A stretch of 64,000 nucleotides of DNA from MGBC102946 sp022793145 (GCA_947426265.1 CANEDJ010000001.1:1-64000), one strand, 5' to 3'. Counted from the first letter of the stretch, positions 51,957-60,885 are shown. Notes: generated by a model from the letters alone, not told the origin. Program-made: numbers and translations.

Positions 51957-52325
51957 ATGATTCAACAAGAAAGCCGTTTAAAAGTTGCTGATAACTCAGG
52001 TGCACGTGAACTTTTAGTCATTCGTGTATTAGGTGGAAGCAAAGTTAAAACTGGTAATATTGGTGATATAGTTGTTGGAACTATTAAAAAAGCAACTCCT
52101 AATGGTACAGTTGGACGTGGTAAGGTAGTGAAAGCTGTAATCGTTAGAAGTAAATTTGGTCTAAGAAGAGAAGATGGTTCTTATATTAAATTTGATGATA
52201 ATGCTTGCGTTATTATTAAAGATGATAAGAGCCCAGTTGGAACTCGTGTATTTGGACCAGTAGCACGTGAATTACGTGAAAAAGATTTTATGAAGATTGT
52301 ATCACTTGCAAAAGAAGTGCTATAG
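51957..52325 (+). CDS. rplN: 50S ribosomal protein L14
   Basis: L14 forms part of an intersubunit bridge and the RsfS docking site. The 122-aa protein has MIQQESRLKVADNSGARELL, the GRGKVVKAVIVRSK stretch, and NACVIIKDDKSPVGTRVFGP, then ARELREKDFMKIVSLAKEVL. AGGAGGAT precedes the ATG. Confidence 0.98.
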   Translation: MIQQESRLKVADNSGARELLVIRVLGGSKVKTGNIGDIVVGTIKKATPNGTVGRGKVVKAVIVRSKFGLRREDGSYIKFDDNACVIIKDDKSPVGTRVFGPVARELREKDFMKIVSLAKEVL

Positions 52326-52341
52326 TTTGGAGGGAAAAAGC

Positions 52342-52650
52342 ATGAACTTGAAAACTGGAGATAAAGTAGTAGTCATTGCTGGTTCTAATAAAGGAAAAGA
52401 AGGAACTATTACAAAAATTCTTCGTGACGAAAATAAAGTAATCATCGAAGGCGTAAATGTTCGTAAAAAGCATATCAAACCTCAAGGTGGAAATGCTGGA
52501 AGTATTGTAGAAATGGAAGCACCAATTCATGCTTCAAACGTTATGATACTAGATCCTAAAGCAAAAAAAGGAACTAGAATTGGACACACAGTAAATAAAG
52601 AAGGAAAGAAAGTTAGAGTTTGCAAAAAATCTAATGAAGTCCTTGACTAA
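52342..52650 (+). CDS. rplX: 50S ribosomal protein L24
   Basis: L24 initiates 50S assembly. ATG at 52342 follows TGGAGGGA (102 aa). The KOW motif is in NLKTGDKVVVIAGSNKGKEG, followed by GVNVRKKHIKP and APIHASNVMILDPK. Codons upstream of this ATG overlap rplN and are not used. Confidence 0.97.
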   Translation: MNLKTGDKVVVIAGSNKGKEGTITKILRDENKVIIEGVNVRKKHIKPQGGNAGSIVEMEAPIHASNVMILDPKAKKGTRIGHTVNKEGKKVRVCKKSNEVLD

Positions 52651-52668
52651 TTGGAAGGAGGGTTAAGA

Positions 52669-53208
52669 GTGAACCGCCTAAAAGAAAAATATTTAAATGA
52701 AATCGTACCAAGTTTAAGAGAAAAATATAATTACACAAGTATTATGGAAGTTCCAAAGTTAGATAAAATTGTAGTAAATATGGGAGTTGGAGATGCTGCA
52801 CATAACAGTAAAATGTTAGAGGCTGCTATAGCAGATTTAGAAGCAATTACAGGACAAAAACCAGTTGCTACAACAGCAAAAAAAGCGATTGCTGGATTTA
52901 AGTTAAGAGAAGGTCAAGCAATTGGATGTAAAGTAACATTACGTGGAGAAAATATGTATAACTTCTTAGACAAATTAATTAGTATTACATTACCACGTGT
53001 ACGTGACTTTAGAGGAATTTCAAACAAATCATTTGATGGAAGAGGTAATTATACATTAGGATTAACTGAACAATTAATTTTCTCAGAAATCGAATACGAT
53101 AACGTTGTAAAAGTTCGTGGTATGGATATTGTATTTGTAACAACAGCTCGTACTAACGAAGAAGCACATGACTTATTAAAAGGTTTCGGAATGCCTTTTA
53201 AGAAATAG
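52669..53208 (+). CDS. rplE: 50S ribosomal protein L5
   Basis: L5 binds 5S rRNA and forms a bridge to the 30S head. I use GTG at 52669 since GGAAGGAGGG lies just upstream; the 179-aa product has the normal family length and starts with the typical NRLKEKYLNEIVPSL. Also seen: VPKLDKIVVNMGVGDA, RRGENMYNFLDK-type segment (LRGENMYNFLDKLI) and RDFRGISNKSFDGRGNYTLG. Confidence 0.97.
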   Translation: MNRLKEKYLNEIVPSLREKYNYTSIMEVPKLDKIVVNMGVGDAAHNSKMLEAAIADLEAITGQKPVATTAKKAIAGFKLREGQAIGCKVTLRGENMYNFLDKLISITLPRVRDFRGISNKSFDGRGNYTLGLTEQLIFSEIEYDNVVKVRGMDIVFVTTARTNEEAHDLLKGFGMPFKK

Positions 53209-53223
53209 TTATAGGAGGATATT

Positions 53224-53409
53224 ATGGCTAAAAAAAGTATGATAGTAAAAGCTAGTCGTAAACCAAAGTACAAAGTAAGAGAATATACACGTTGTCAAAG
53301 ATGTGGAAGACCTCATGCCGTACTTAGAAAATATGGGATTTGCCGTATTTGTTTTAGAGAATTAGCTTATAAAGGACAAATACCAGGGGTTACTAAATCT
53401 AGCTGGTAG
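53224..53409 (+). CDS. rpsN: 30S ribosomal protein S14, zinc-binding type
   Basis: The 61-aa protein has the four zinc Cys: CQRC at about residue 24 and CRIC at about residue 40. It ends GQIPGVTKSSW. This is the short C+ form (RpsN1/type Z) that is usual for Firmicutes operons. AGGAGGAT precedes the ATG. Confidence 0.98.
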   Translation: MAKKSMIVKASRKPKYKVREYTRCQRCGRPHAVLRKYGICRICFRELAYKGQIPGVTKSSW

Positions 53410-53426
53410 TAGATGGGAGGATATAT

Positions 53427-53822
53427 ATGGTAACAGATCCAATCGCAGATATGCTTACAAGAATACGTAATGCCAATCAAATGCGATACAAAGAAGTTGA
53501 AGTACCCGCTTCAAAAATGAAAACTGAAATTGCTAGAATCTTAAAAGAAACTGGATTTATCAGTGATTACAAAGTAGCAAAAGTTGATAAATTTGATGTT
53601 ATTACATTAGATTTAAAATATGGAGATAAAAAAGAGCGCGTTATTACTGGACTTAAAAGAATTTCTAAACCAGGATTACGTGTATATGCTAAAGCAGAAG
53701 AAATCCCAAGTGTATTAAATGGACTTGGAATTGCCATCATTTCTACTTCAAAAGGAATTATGACTGATAAAGAAGCTAGAGAGAAATCATTAGGTGGAGA
53801 AGTTTTAGCTTATATTTGGTAG
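53427..53822 (+). CDS. rpsH: 30S ribosomal protein S8
   Basis: A primary 16S-binding protein and, in enteric bacteria, the spc operon repressor. The 131-aa protein has TDPIADMLTRIRNANQMRY near the start, RISKPGLRVYAKAEEIPSVL, and the typical ending ISTSKGIMTDKEAREKSLGG then EVLAYIW. GGGAGGA precedes the ATG. Confidence 0.98.
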   Translation: MVTDPIADMLTRIRNANQMRYKEVEVPASKMKTEIARILKETGFISDYKVAKVDKFDVITLDLKYGDKKERVITGLKRISKPGLRVYAKAEEIPSVLNGLGIAIISTSKGIMTDKEAREKSLGGEVLAYIW

Positions 53823-53840
53823 AAAGTTAGGAGGATTATT

Positions 53841-54371
53841 ATGAGTCGTATAGGAAATAGAATATTAACTATACCAGAAAACGTTACAGTATCAAAAGAT
53901 GGTAATGTTGTTACAGTAAAAGGTCCTAAAGGTGAACTTTCTACTGAAATTAACAACCACATTGACATTAAAGTAGATGGAAATGAATTAACAGTTACAA
54001 GAGAAAATGATAATTATAAAAGTTTTCATGGTACTGCAAACGCAAACATTAGTAATATGATTGAAGGAGTAACTAACGGATTCAAAAAAGATTTAGAATC
54101 TCTTGGTGTAGGATATCGTTTTGCTTTAAAAGGAAAAGACTTGGTAGTAACTGCTGGGTATTCTCATCCTGTAGAAGTAAAAGTTCCAGAAGGAATCACA
54201 TTAGAGTGTCCAAGTAATACAGAACTTACAATCAAAGGAATTGACAAATGTTTAGTTGGTGAATTTGCTGCTAATGTTAGAAAAATAAGAGAACCAGAAC
54301 CTTATAAGGGGAAAGGTATTCGTTATAAAGATGAAATTGTTCGTCGTAAAGAAGGAAAGAAAGCATCTTAA
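53841..54371 (+). CDS. rplF: 50S ribosomal protein L6
   Basis: L6 lies near the factor-binding stalk. The 176-aa protein has MSRIGNRILTIPENVTV, KGPKGELSTEI, the GVTNGFKKDLESLGVGYR segment, and the second-repeat ending PEPYKGKGIRYKDEIVRRKE. GGAGGAT precedes the ATG. Confidence 0.98.
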   Translation: MSRIGNRILTIPENVTVSKDGNVVTVKGPKGELSTEINNHIDIKVDGNELTVTRENDNYKSFHGTANANISNMIEGVTNGFKKDLESLGVGYRFALKGKDLVVTAGYSHPVEVKVPEGITLECPSNTELTIKGIDKCLVGEFAANVRKIREPEPYKGKGIRYKDEIVRRKEGKKAS

Positions 54372-54400
54372 TATTTAAATAGTAAAGGAGAGTAATACTT

Positions 54401-54763
54401 ATGATTAAAAAAGTATCTCGTAACGATGTACGTAAAGCTAGACATGCACGTGTAAGATCTAAAGTAGCAGGAACAGTAAATACACCAAGATTAAATGTGT
54501 TTAGATCTAACGGAAACATTTTTGCACAAATCATCGATGATGAAGCATCTGTTACATTAGTAAGTGCATCTTCTATCGATAAAGAGTTGAAACTAAAAAA
54601 TGGTGGAAACGTTGAAGCTGCAACTAAAGTAGGAGAATTACTTGCCAAAAGAGCAAAAGATGCAAAAATAAAAACTGTAGTTTTTGATAGAGGTGGATAC
54701 CTATATCATGGTCGTGTAAAGGCTTTAGCTGAAGCTGCTCGCGAAAATGGATTAGAATTCTAA
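54401..54763 (+). CDS. rplR: 50S ribosomal protein L18
   Basis: L18 binds 5S rRNA with L5 and L25. The 120-aa protein has RKARHARVRSKVAGTVNTPR, then LNVFRSNGNIFAQIIDD, and the C-terminal FDRGGYLYHGRVKALAEAAR plus ENGLEF. GGAGAG precedes the ATG. Confidence 0.97.
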   Translation: MIKKVSRNDVRKARHARVRSKVAGTVNTPRLNVFRSNGNIFAQIIDDEASVTLVSASSIDKELKLKNGGNVEAATKVGELLAKRAKDAKIKTVVFDRGGYLYHGRVKALAEAARENGLEF

Positions 54764-54777
54764 AAGGAGGAAAACAC

Positions 54778-55281
54778 ATGGAAAATAGAAGAAGAGAACC
54801 AAGACCAAAACAATTCGAAGAAGAAGTAATTAATATTGGTCGTGTTACAAAAGTAACAAAAGGTGGTCGTCATTTCCGTTTCTCTGCTACTGTTGCTGTA
54901 GGAGATAGAAAAGGCCAAGTTGGACTTGGAACTGGAAAAGCTAACGAAGTACCAGATGCTATTAAAAAAGCTGTTGCAGCAGCTACTAAAAATGTGTCAA
55001 GAGTATCTATCGTTGATGGAACTATCCCTCATGAAGCAATTGGTGTAAGAGGAGCTAGTAGAGTTATGTTAAAACCTGCTTCAAAAGGTACTGGAGTAAA
55101 AGCTGGTGGACCTGTTAGAGCAGTATTAGAACTTGCTGGTGTAAAAGATATCTTATCAAAATCTCTTGGATCAAATACAAAAATCAATATGGCATATGCA
55201 ACCCTTAATGCACTTAAATCACAAAGAACAATAGAAGAAGTAGCACGTTTACGTGGTAAAAAAGTAGAGGAGATCAGATAG
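54778..55281 (+). CDS. rpsE: 30S ribosomal protein S5
   Basis: S5 is involved in decoding accuracy and mRNA unwinding. The 167-aa protein has NIGRVTKVTKGGRHFRFSAT, VGDRKGQVGLGTGKANEVP, and the core SKGTGVKAGGPVRAVLELAG. rpmD (L30) usually follows, but here rplO begins 2 bp after the stop. Confidence 0.98.
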   Translation: MENRRREPRPKQFEEEVINIGRVTKVTKGGRHFRFSATVAVGDRKGQVGLGTGKANEVPDAIKKAVAAATKNVSRVSIVDGTIPHEAIGVRGASRVMLKPASKGTGVKAGGPVRAVLELAGVKDILSKSLGSNTKINMAYATLNALKSQRTIEEVARLRGKKVEEIR

Positions 55282-55282
55282 T

Positions 55283-55726
55283 ATGAAATTACATACAATG
55301 TATCCAAATGAAGGCGCAACAAAAAAGCGTAAAATTGTTGGTCGTGGAACAAGCAGTGGACATGGAAAAACTGCTGGAAAAGGACATAAGGGACAAAATG
55401 CAAGAAGTGGTGGAGGAGTAAGACCAGGATTTGAAGGTGGACAATTACCTTTATTCCGTCGCTTACCAAAAAGAGGTTTTACAAATGCCAGATTTAAAAC
55501 AGAATATGCTGTTATTAATTTAAGTGATTTAAACAAATTTGAAGATGGAGCAGTGATTACTCCAGAACTTCTAAAAGAGATGGGACTAATTAAGAATCAA
55601 TTAGATGGAATTAAAGTATTAGGTAATGGTACATTAGAGAAAAAAGTAAATGTAAAAGCACATAAATTCTCTACTGTAGCAAAAGAACAAATAGAAAAAT
55701 TAGGTGGAAAAGCAGAGGTGATCTAA
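55283..55726 (+). CDS. rplO: 50S ribosomal protein L15
   Basis: L15 is a late-assembly protein with a long basic N-terminal tail. The 147-aa protein has RKIVGRGTSSGHGKTAGKGH, GGVRPGFEGGQLPLFRRLPK and the C-terminal VKAHKFSTVAKEQIEKLGGK. It starts 2 bp after rpsE and ends 1 bp before secY, with an AGGTGA binding site for secY inside its end. Confidence 0.97.
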   Translation: MKLHTMYPNEGATKKRKIVGRGTSSGHGKTAGKGHKGQNARSGGGVRPGFEGGQLPLFRRLPKRGFTNARFKTEYAVINLSDLNKFEDGAVITPELLKEMGLIKNQLDGIKVLGNGTLEKKVNVKAHKFSTVAKEQIEKLGGKAEVI

Positions 55727-55727
55727 A

Positions 55728-56999
55728 ATGTTTGCAACAATGAAGCAAATATTTAATCCCAAGAATAAAGACTTAAGAAAGAGAATTTATTTTACTTTCT
55801 TCTGTTTATTTATTTTTAAACTAGGAACAACTATTATCGTTCCGGGAGTAAACTCATCTGCATTTGATGCCGGAAAGTTAGGGTTCTTAGAACTCATTAA
55901 TGCAATGGGTGGAGGAGCAATGGAAAAATTTTCTATCTTCTCATTAGGTGTAATGCCTTACATTACAGCATCTATTGTTATTCAATTATTACAAATGGAT
56001 ATTATTCCTTATTTGGCAGAACTTTCTAAACAAGGTGGAACAGGAAGAGCAAAATTAAATCAAATTACAAGAGTAGTAGGAATTGCATTAGCATTCTTTC
56101 AAGGATATTTATTTTCTTTCTCTGTAATCAAAGGTGGGACTCCAATTGATTATATGGAATTTGCTCTTATTTTAACAGCAGGAACTGCGTTCTTACTTTG
56201 GTTAGGAGATCAAATTACTGCAAAAGGAATAGGAAATGGAATTTCATTAATTATTATGGCTGGTATTATTGCAAGTCTTCCAACAATGTTCGTAAGTGCT
56301 TGGCAAAGTTTGATTGTAACAACTAGTACGCAAGCATTAACTTTAGGAATTGTAAAATTTGCGCTTTTAGTAATTGTCTATTTAGCAATTGTGATTGGAG
56401 TAGTATTTGAACAAAGTGCGGAAAGAAGAGTGCCAATTCAATACGCTAATCGTTCAGTGAATAGTGTTGGAGCAAAAAATAGTTATATTCCATTTAAACT
56501 TAATTCAGCTGGTGTAGTACCTGTCATTTTCGCATCTGCATTACTTTCAATACCTGCAATAATTGCACAGTTTGTGAAAAAAGATGGATTTACATTATTT
56601 GTAAATAAATGGCTAACGATGAGTAGTGGTACAGGACTTATCTTGTATATTCTATTAATTATCGGTTTTGCGTATTTTTATACATATTTACAATTAAAAC
56701 CAAAAGAATTAGCTGAAAATTTAAACAAAAATGGTGGTTTTATTCCAGGAGTACGTCCAGGAACTGATACTGAGAAATATGTAAGTGGAGTTTTAAATAA
56801 AATTACAATTGTAGGTGCTATCTTTTTAGCAATAATAGCAGGACTTCCACTTGTGTTCGGTTCTATATCTAGTTTACCAACGAGTGTGCAACTAGGAGGG
56901 ACAGGACTTTTAATTGTAGTAGGAGTAGCGCTTGAAACTTATAAGCAAATGGAAAGTCAGTTAGTAAGCCGCCAGTATAAGAGAGGAAGAAGAAGATAA
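55728..56999 (+). CDS. secY: Protein translocase subunit SecY
   Basis: SecY is the channel of the Sec translocon. The 423-aa protein has ten membrane segments. Visible landmarks are IYFTFFCLFIFKLGTTIIVPG (TM1 and plug side, near 21), GVMPYITASIVIQLLQM near 71, and the cytoplasmic loop QSAERRVPIQYANR near 228, then RPGTDTEKYV. The basic ending is RQYKRGRRR. It lies between rplO and adk as usual. Confidence 0.98.
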   Translation: MFATMKQIFNPKNKDLRKRIYFTFFCLFIFKLGTTIIVPGVNSSAFDAGKLGFLELINAMGGGAMEKFSIFSLGVMPYITASIVIQLLQMDIIPYLAELSKQGGTGRAKLNQITRVVGIALAFFQGYLFSFSVIKGGTPIDYMEFALILTAGTAFLLWLGDQITAKGIGNGISLIIMAGIIASLPTMFVSAWQSLIVTTSTQALTLGIVKFALLVIVYLAIVIGVVFEQSAERRVPIQYANRSVNSVGAKNSYIPFKLNSAGVVPVIFASALLSIPAIIAQFVKKDGFTLFVNKWLTMSSGTGLILYILLIIGFAYFYTYLQLKPKELAENLNKNGGFIPGVRPGTDTEKYVSGVLNKITIVGAIFLAIIAGLPLVFGSISSLPTSVQLGGTGLLIVVGVALETYKQMESQLVSRQYKRGRRR

Positions 57000-57000
57000 T

Positions 57001-57666
57001 ATGGAAAGCATTATCTTTATAGCTCCTCCAGCAGCAGGAAAAGGTACACAAGCAAATATGCTTTGTGAAGTTTATCAAATTCCTCATATTTCTACTGGAG
57101 ATCTTCTTCGTGAAGCATCTCTAGTAGAAGATGAAAGAGGAAAGTATATAAAAAAACAAATTAGCAGTGGAGCTTTTGTGAGTGATGATATTATTCTAGA
57201 ATTATTAGAAGAACGATTACAACAAAAAGACTGCAACCATGGTTATATCTTAGATGGTTTTCCTAGAAATATAGAGCAGGCAATTGCTTATGAAAATATT
57301 TTGAAAAAACTAAATAAGAAATTAGGAATTGTAATTTATTTAGATGTCAAAAAAGAACTTGCTTGCAAGAGAATTGAAGGTCGAGTAATTTGTCCTCTTT
57401 GTGGTTCTGTCTATAATACTATTATAGAAGAAGCGCAACCAAAAGAAGAGGGAATTTGTGATCATTGTGGAAATAAACTTGTAAAAAGAGCTGATGACAA
57501 TAGTGAAACATTTGGAGTACGTTATGATACTTATTTAGAAAAAACACAACCTTTGATTGACTACTATGAGAGTAAAAATGTATTATATCGTGTTTCTAGT
57601 GTTAATAGTAAAGATGAAACTTTTAAAGAAATCTCTTCTTTCTTGGAAGGAAGTAGTAAACTATGA
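57001..57666 (+). CDS. adk: Adenylate kinase with atypical P-loop
   Basis: Adk interconverts AMP plus ATP and two ADP. The 221-aa protein has the AMP-binding HISTGDLLREA near residue 30, DGFPRNIEQA near 84, and a zinc-type lid with CPLC near residue 131 and CDHC near 151. Odd feature: the P-loop reads APPAAGKGTQ (residues 8-17) instead of the usual GxPGAGKGTQ, so two P-loop glycines are Ala/Pro-context changes while GKGT is kept. Between secY and map, as expected. Function is probably kept, but a related nucleotide kinase is possible. Confidence 0.9.
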   Translation: MESIIFIAPPAAGKGTQANMLCEVYQIPHISTGDLLREASLVEDERGKYIKKQISSGAFVSDDIILELLEERLQQKDCNHGYILDGFPRNIEQAIAYENILKKLNKKLGIVIYLDVKKELACKRIEGRVICPLCGSVYNTIIEEAQPKEEGICDHCGNKLVKRADDNSETFGVRYDTYLEKTQPLIDYYESKNVLYRVSSVNSKDETFKEISSFLEGSSKL

Positions 57667-58409
57667 TTCCTATAAAAAGCGAAAGAGAAATAGAGCTCCT
57701 TAAAATAGCTGGAGAGATAACAGGTGATACCCATAATTATTTAAAACCATTTATTAAACCAGGTATTACAACAAAAGAGCTAGATACGCTTGCTTATGAT
57801 TATATAATAAGCAGAGGGGCAACTCCCTCATTTAAAAATTATGATGGTTTTCCAGGAAGTATTTGTACTTCTATCAATGATGAAGTCGTACATGGCATTC
57901 CAGGAAATCGAAAACTAAAAAATGGTGACATAATTTCTATCGATATCGGAGCATGTTACAAAGGTTATCATGGAGACTCTGCTTGGACTTATCCAGTAGG
58001 AAAAATAGATAACGATTTGAAGAAACTTCTAGAACAAACAGAAGAATCCTTGTTTGCAGGATTGGCTGTGATAAAAGAAGGAGCACATGTTGGGGATATT
58101 GGGAACGCCGTAAGTGAAGTTGCAAATAAGTATCACTTAGGGGTAGTAAGAGAATTAGTTGGTCATGGGGTTGGTAGTGATGTCCATGAAGAACCAGATG
58201 TACCAAACTATGGAAAAAAGAATACTGGACCTATCTTGAAAGAAGGAATGGTCATTGCTGTAGAGCCAATGTTGAATCTAGGAACACCGCATATTTTCTT
58301 AGAAGATGATGATTGGACAATTATTACAGCAGATGGAAAACCTTCTGCACACTTTGAACATACTGTTCTAGTTACCAAAGATGGGTATCAAATTTTGACA
58401 AAGAGGTGA
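57663..58409 (+). CDS. map: Methionine aminopeptidase, type I
   Basis: Map removes the initiator Met. The 248-aa protein has the di-metal ligands: Asp in ISIDIGACYKGYHGDSAWT near residues 95-108, His in VGHGVGSDVHEEP near 168-178, Glu in AVEPMLNLG near 201, and Glu in HFEHTVLVT near 232. It overlaps adk by 4 bp (ATGA). Confidence 0.97.
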   Translation: MIPIKSEREIELLKIAGEITGDTHNYLKPFIKPGITTKELDTLAYDYIISRGATPSFKNYDGFPGSICTSINDEVVHGIPGNRKLKNGDIISIDIGACYKGYHGDSAWTYPVGKIDNDLKKLLEQTEESLFAGLAVIKEGAHVGDIGNAVSEVANKYHLGVVRELVGHGVGSDVHEEPDVPNYGKKNTGPILKEGMVIAVEPMLNLGTPHIFLEDDDWTIITADGKPSAHFEHTVLVTKDGYQILTKR

Positions 58410-58413
58410 TTAG

Positions 58414-58629
58414 ATGGCAAAAACAGATGTAATCGAAGTTGAGGGTAAAGTATTAGAAGTATTACCAGGCGGAAAATTCAGAGTGGAATTAGAGAATAAA
58501 CATATTATAATTGCCCACGTTTCTGGTAAAATCCGAATGAATTATATTCGCATTTTAGCAGGTGATAAAGTCACTGTGGAAATGTCACCATATGATTTAA
58601 CATGTGGGCGCATAACCTATAGAAAGTAG
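58414..58629 (+). CDS. infA: Translation initiation factor IF-1
   Basis: IF-1 occupies the 30S A site during initiation. The 71-aa OB-fold protein has KTDVIEVEGKVLEVLPGGKF, then HIIIAHVSGKIRMNYIRILA and GDKVTVEMSPYDLTCGRITY. AGAGGTGA precedes the ATG; 4 bp after map. Confidence 0.97.
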   Translation: MAKTDVIEVEGKVLEVLPGGKFRVELENKHIIIAHVSGKIRMNYIRILAGDKVTVEMSPYDLTCGRITYRK

Positions 58630-58640
58630 GAGGGATTTAG

Positions 58641-58754
58641 ATGAAAGTAAGACCATCAGTAAAAAAAATGTGCGAAAATTGCAAAATTATTAAACGTAAA
58701 GGAAAAGTGCAAGTAATTTGTACAAATCCAAAACATAAACAAAGACAAGGGTAA
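58641..58754 (+). CDS. rpmJ: 50S ribosomal protein L36
   Basis: A 37-aa zinc-binding protein: MKVRPSVKKMCENCKIIKR, with ligands in CENC (residues 11-14), Cys27 and His32 (CTNPKHKQRQG). Length and sequence are standard. AGGAGGGA precedes the ATG. It lies between infA and rpsM. Confidence 0.97.
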   Translation: MKVRPSVKKMCENCKIIKRKGKVQVICTNPKHKQRQG

Positions 58755-58769
58755 TATAGGAGGTGTTTT

Positions 58770-59135
58770 ATGGCACGTATTAAAGGTGTAGATATACCAA
58801 ATAATAAAAGAATTGAAATTGCTTTAACTTATATTTATGGTGTCGGAAGAAGCTTATCTAATACAATTTTAAAAGAAGCTAAAATCGATGTTGATAAAAA
58901 AGCAGGAGATTTAACCAATGATGAATTAGTTGTTATTCGTGATGTTTTAAACAAATATCAAACAGAAGGTGACTTACGTCGTGAAGTTAACATGAATATT
59001 AAAACAAAGATGGAAATCAATTCTTACGAAGGAACTCGTCATAAAAAAGGGTTGCCAGTAAGAGGACAAAGAACAAACCGTAATGCAAGAACTCGTAAGG
59101 GTAAAGGAAAAGTAGTTGCAAATAAGAAAAAATAA
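58770..59135 (+). CDS. rpsM: 30S ribosomal protein S13
   Basis: S13 contacts the P-site tRNA and 50S bridges. The 121-aa protein has MARIKGVDIPNNKRIEIALT, YIYGVGRSLSNTILKEA, and the C-terminal KGLPVRGQRTNRNARTRKGK. GGAGGTG precedes the ATG. Confidence 0.98.
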   Translation: MARIKGVDIPNNKRIEIALTYIYGVGRSLSNTILKEAKIDVDKKAGDLTNDELVVIRDVLNKYQTEGDLRREVNMNIKTKMEINSYEGTRHKKGLPVRGQRTNRNARTRKGKGKVVANKKK

Positions 59136-59162
59136 TGCAAACGAATAAAGGAGGTTATATAC

Positions 59163-59546
59163 ATGGCTTATAAACCAAGAAAACGTAAAGTGAAAAAGAA
59201 TGTGCCAGAAGGTAAAGCTTTTATTCATTCAACATTCAATAACACAATTGTAACAATTAGTGATAAAGATGGAAATGCAATTAGCTGGGCTTCAGCTGGA
59301 ACATTAGGATTCAAAGGAAGTAAAAAATCAACTCCATTTGCAGCAGGAATGTCTGCAGAAGCAGCAGGAAAAGCAGCTGTAGAAATGGGTATGAAAAAGG
59401 TTGAAGTTTTCGTAAAAGGATTAGGTTCTGGAAGAGAAACAGCAATTCGTTCATTACAAACTGCTGGATTAGAGATTACTTCAATTTCTGATGTAACACC
59501 TATTCCACATAATGGATGTCGTCCACCAAAACGTCCACGTGGATAA
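59163..59546 (+). CDS. rpsK: 30S ribosomal protein S11
   Basis: S11 lies in the 30S platform beside the E site. The 127-aa protein has AFIHSTFNNTIVTISDKDGN, the AGTLGFKGSKKSTPFAAGM segment and the C-terminal DVTPIPHNGCRPPKRPRG. AGGAGGT precedes the ATG. Confidence 0.98.
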   Translation: MAYKPRKRKVKKNVPEGKAFIHSTFNNTIVTISDKDGNAISWASAGTLGFKGSKKSTPFAAGMSAEAAGKAAVEMGMKKVEVFVKGLGSGRETAIRSLQTAGLEITSISDVTPIPHNGCRPPKRPRG

Positions 59547-59563
59547 TGAAAGGGAGTGATTAA

Positions 59564-60511
59564 GTGTTAAACTTTGAAAAACCAATTTATAAAATAACAG
59601 AATATGTTGAAAATAATAATTTTGGAAAATTTGAATTAGAACCTTTAGAAAGAGGATTTGGAACAACAATTGGTAATGCACTTAGAAGAGTTATGCTTTC
59701 TAGTATGCCAGGAAGTGCTATTGTAGCAGTTAAAATTGATGGAGTTATGCATGAATTTCAATCAATGGATGGAGTAGTAGAAGATGTAACAACAATCGTA
59801 TTAAATCTTAAAAACGTAGTAGTAAAAAATCACTCTAATGAAGATAAAGTACTACATTTGTCAGTAAATGAAGAAAGAGTCGTTACTGCCGCAGATATTG
59901 AAGCAGATGCAGATATTGAAATCATTAATCCAGATCAAGTAATAGCAACATTATCAAAGGGTGGAAAACTTGATATGGAAATGATAATAGCAAATGGACG
60001 TGGTTATGTTCCATCAAATGAGAATAAAAAGTATGTAGAAGGTAATATAGGATATATTCCTATTGACGCTCTTTATTCACCTATTGAAAGAATTAGCTAT
60101 GATGTAGATAATGCTCGTGTTGGACAAGATGCAAGTTATGATAAATTAATTATGAATGTAACAACTAATGGTTCTGTCCGCCCAGAAGAAGCAATGGCAC
60201 TAGGAGCAAAAATATTGATTGAACACTTAAATATTATTACTGATTTAAGCGAAATCGCAGACGTTACAGGAATTATGAATGCAAAACAAGAGGATAGTAA
60301 ACTTAAAAAGTTAGAAACATCTATTGATGATCTAGATTTCTCTGTTCGTGCATACAACTGTTTGAAGAGAGCTGGAGTTAATACTTTGGGTGATTTAACA
60401 GAAAAATCAGAATTAGAAATGATGAAGATTCGTAATCTAGGAAAAAAATCTTTAAAAGAAGTTATGGATAAAATTAAAGATATGGGACTTAGATTCCGTG
60501 ATGAAGATTAA
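59564..60511 (+). CDS. rpoA: DNA-directed RNA polymerase alpha subunit
   Basis: RpoA nucleates RNA polymerase assembly and, via its C-terminal domain, contacts UP elements and activators. The 315-aa protein starts with GTG (59564) after AGGGAGTGAT. The N-terminal domain has LEPLERGFGTTIGNALRRVM near residue 27 and the C-terminal domain has FSVRAYNCLKRAGVNTLGDL near residue 259 and RNLGKKSLKEV. Confidence 0.98.
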   Translation: MLNFEKPIYKITEYVENNNFGKFELEPLERGFGTTIGNALRRVMLSSMPGSAIVAVKIDGVMHEFQSMDGVVEDVTTIVLNLKNVVVKNHSNEDKVLHLSVNEERVVTAADIEADADIEIINPDQVIATLSKGGKLDMEMIIANGRGYVPSNENKKYVEGNIGYIPIDALYSPIERISYDVDNARVGQDASYDKLIMNVTTNGSVRPEEAMALGAKILIEHLNIITDLSEIADVTGIMNAKQEDSKLKKLETSIDDLDFSVRAYNCLKRAGVNTLGDLTEKSELEMMKIRNLGKKSLKEVMDKIKDMGLRFRDED

Positions 60512-60528
60512 TAGTTAGGAGGAATAAT

Positions 60529-60885
60529 ATGGCTTATAGAAAATTAGGACGTACTAATAAACATAGAAGAAGCATGCTTGCTAACCTAACAAAAGACCTA
60601 ATCATGAATGAAAGCATTAAAACAACAGAACCTAGAGCCAAAGAAGTTCGTAAGTTTGTTGATAAAATGATTACATATGGTAAAGATGGTTCATTAGTTG
60701 CAAGAAGAAAAGCATTAGCATTCTTACAAAATGATAATACTTCTGTAAAGAAAGTATTTGATGTTTTAGCCCCTCGTTATACGAATCGTAACGGTGGATA
60801 TACAAGAATTTTAAAATTAGGAGAACGTAGAGGAGACGATGCGTTAGAAGTAATTTTAGAATTAGTTGAGGAAGATGCAAAATAA
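60529..60885 (+). CDS. rplQ: 50S ribosomal protein L17
   Basis: The 118-aa protein has MAYRKLGRTNKHRRSMLANL and the ending YTRILKLGERRGDDALEVIL. Last gene of the supercluster, followed by a terminator. In many Firmicutes cbiO/ecfA genes come next, but they are absent here. Confidence 0.97.
   Translation: MAYRKLGRTNKHRRSMLANLTKDLIMNESIKTTEPRAKEVRKFVDKMITYGKDGSLVARRKALAFLQNDNTSVKKVFDVLAPRYTNRNGGYTRILKLGERRGDDALEVILELVEEDAK

Noticed and set aside
52990..53010. CACGTG-containing stretch in rplE as a parS site
   Set aside because: Only the CACGTG core matches; the flanks do not fit TGTT/AACA.
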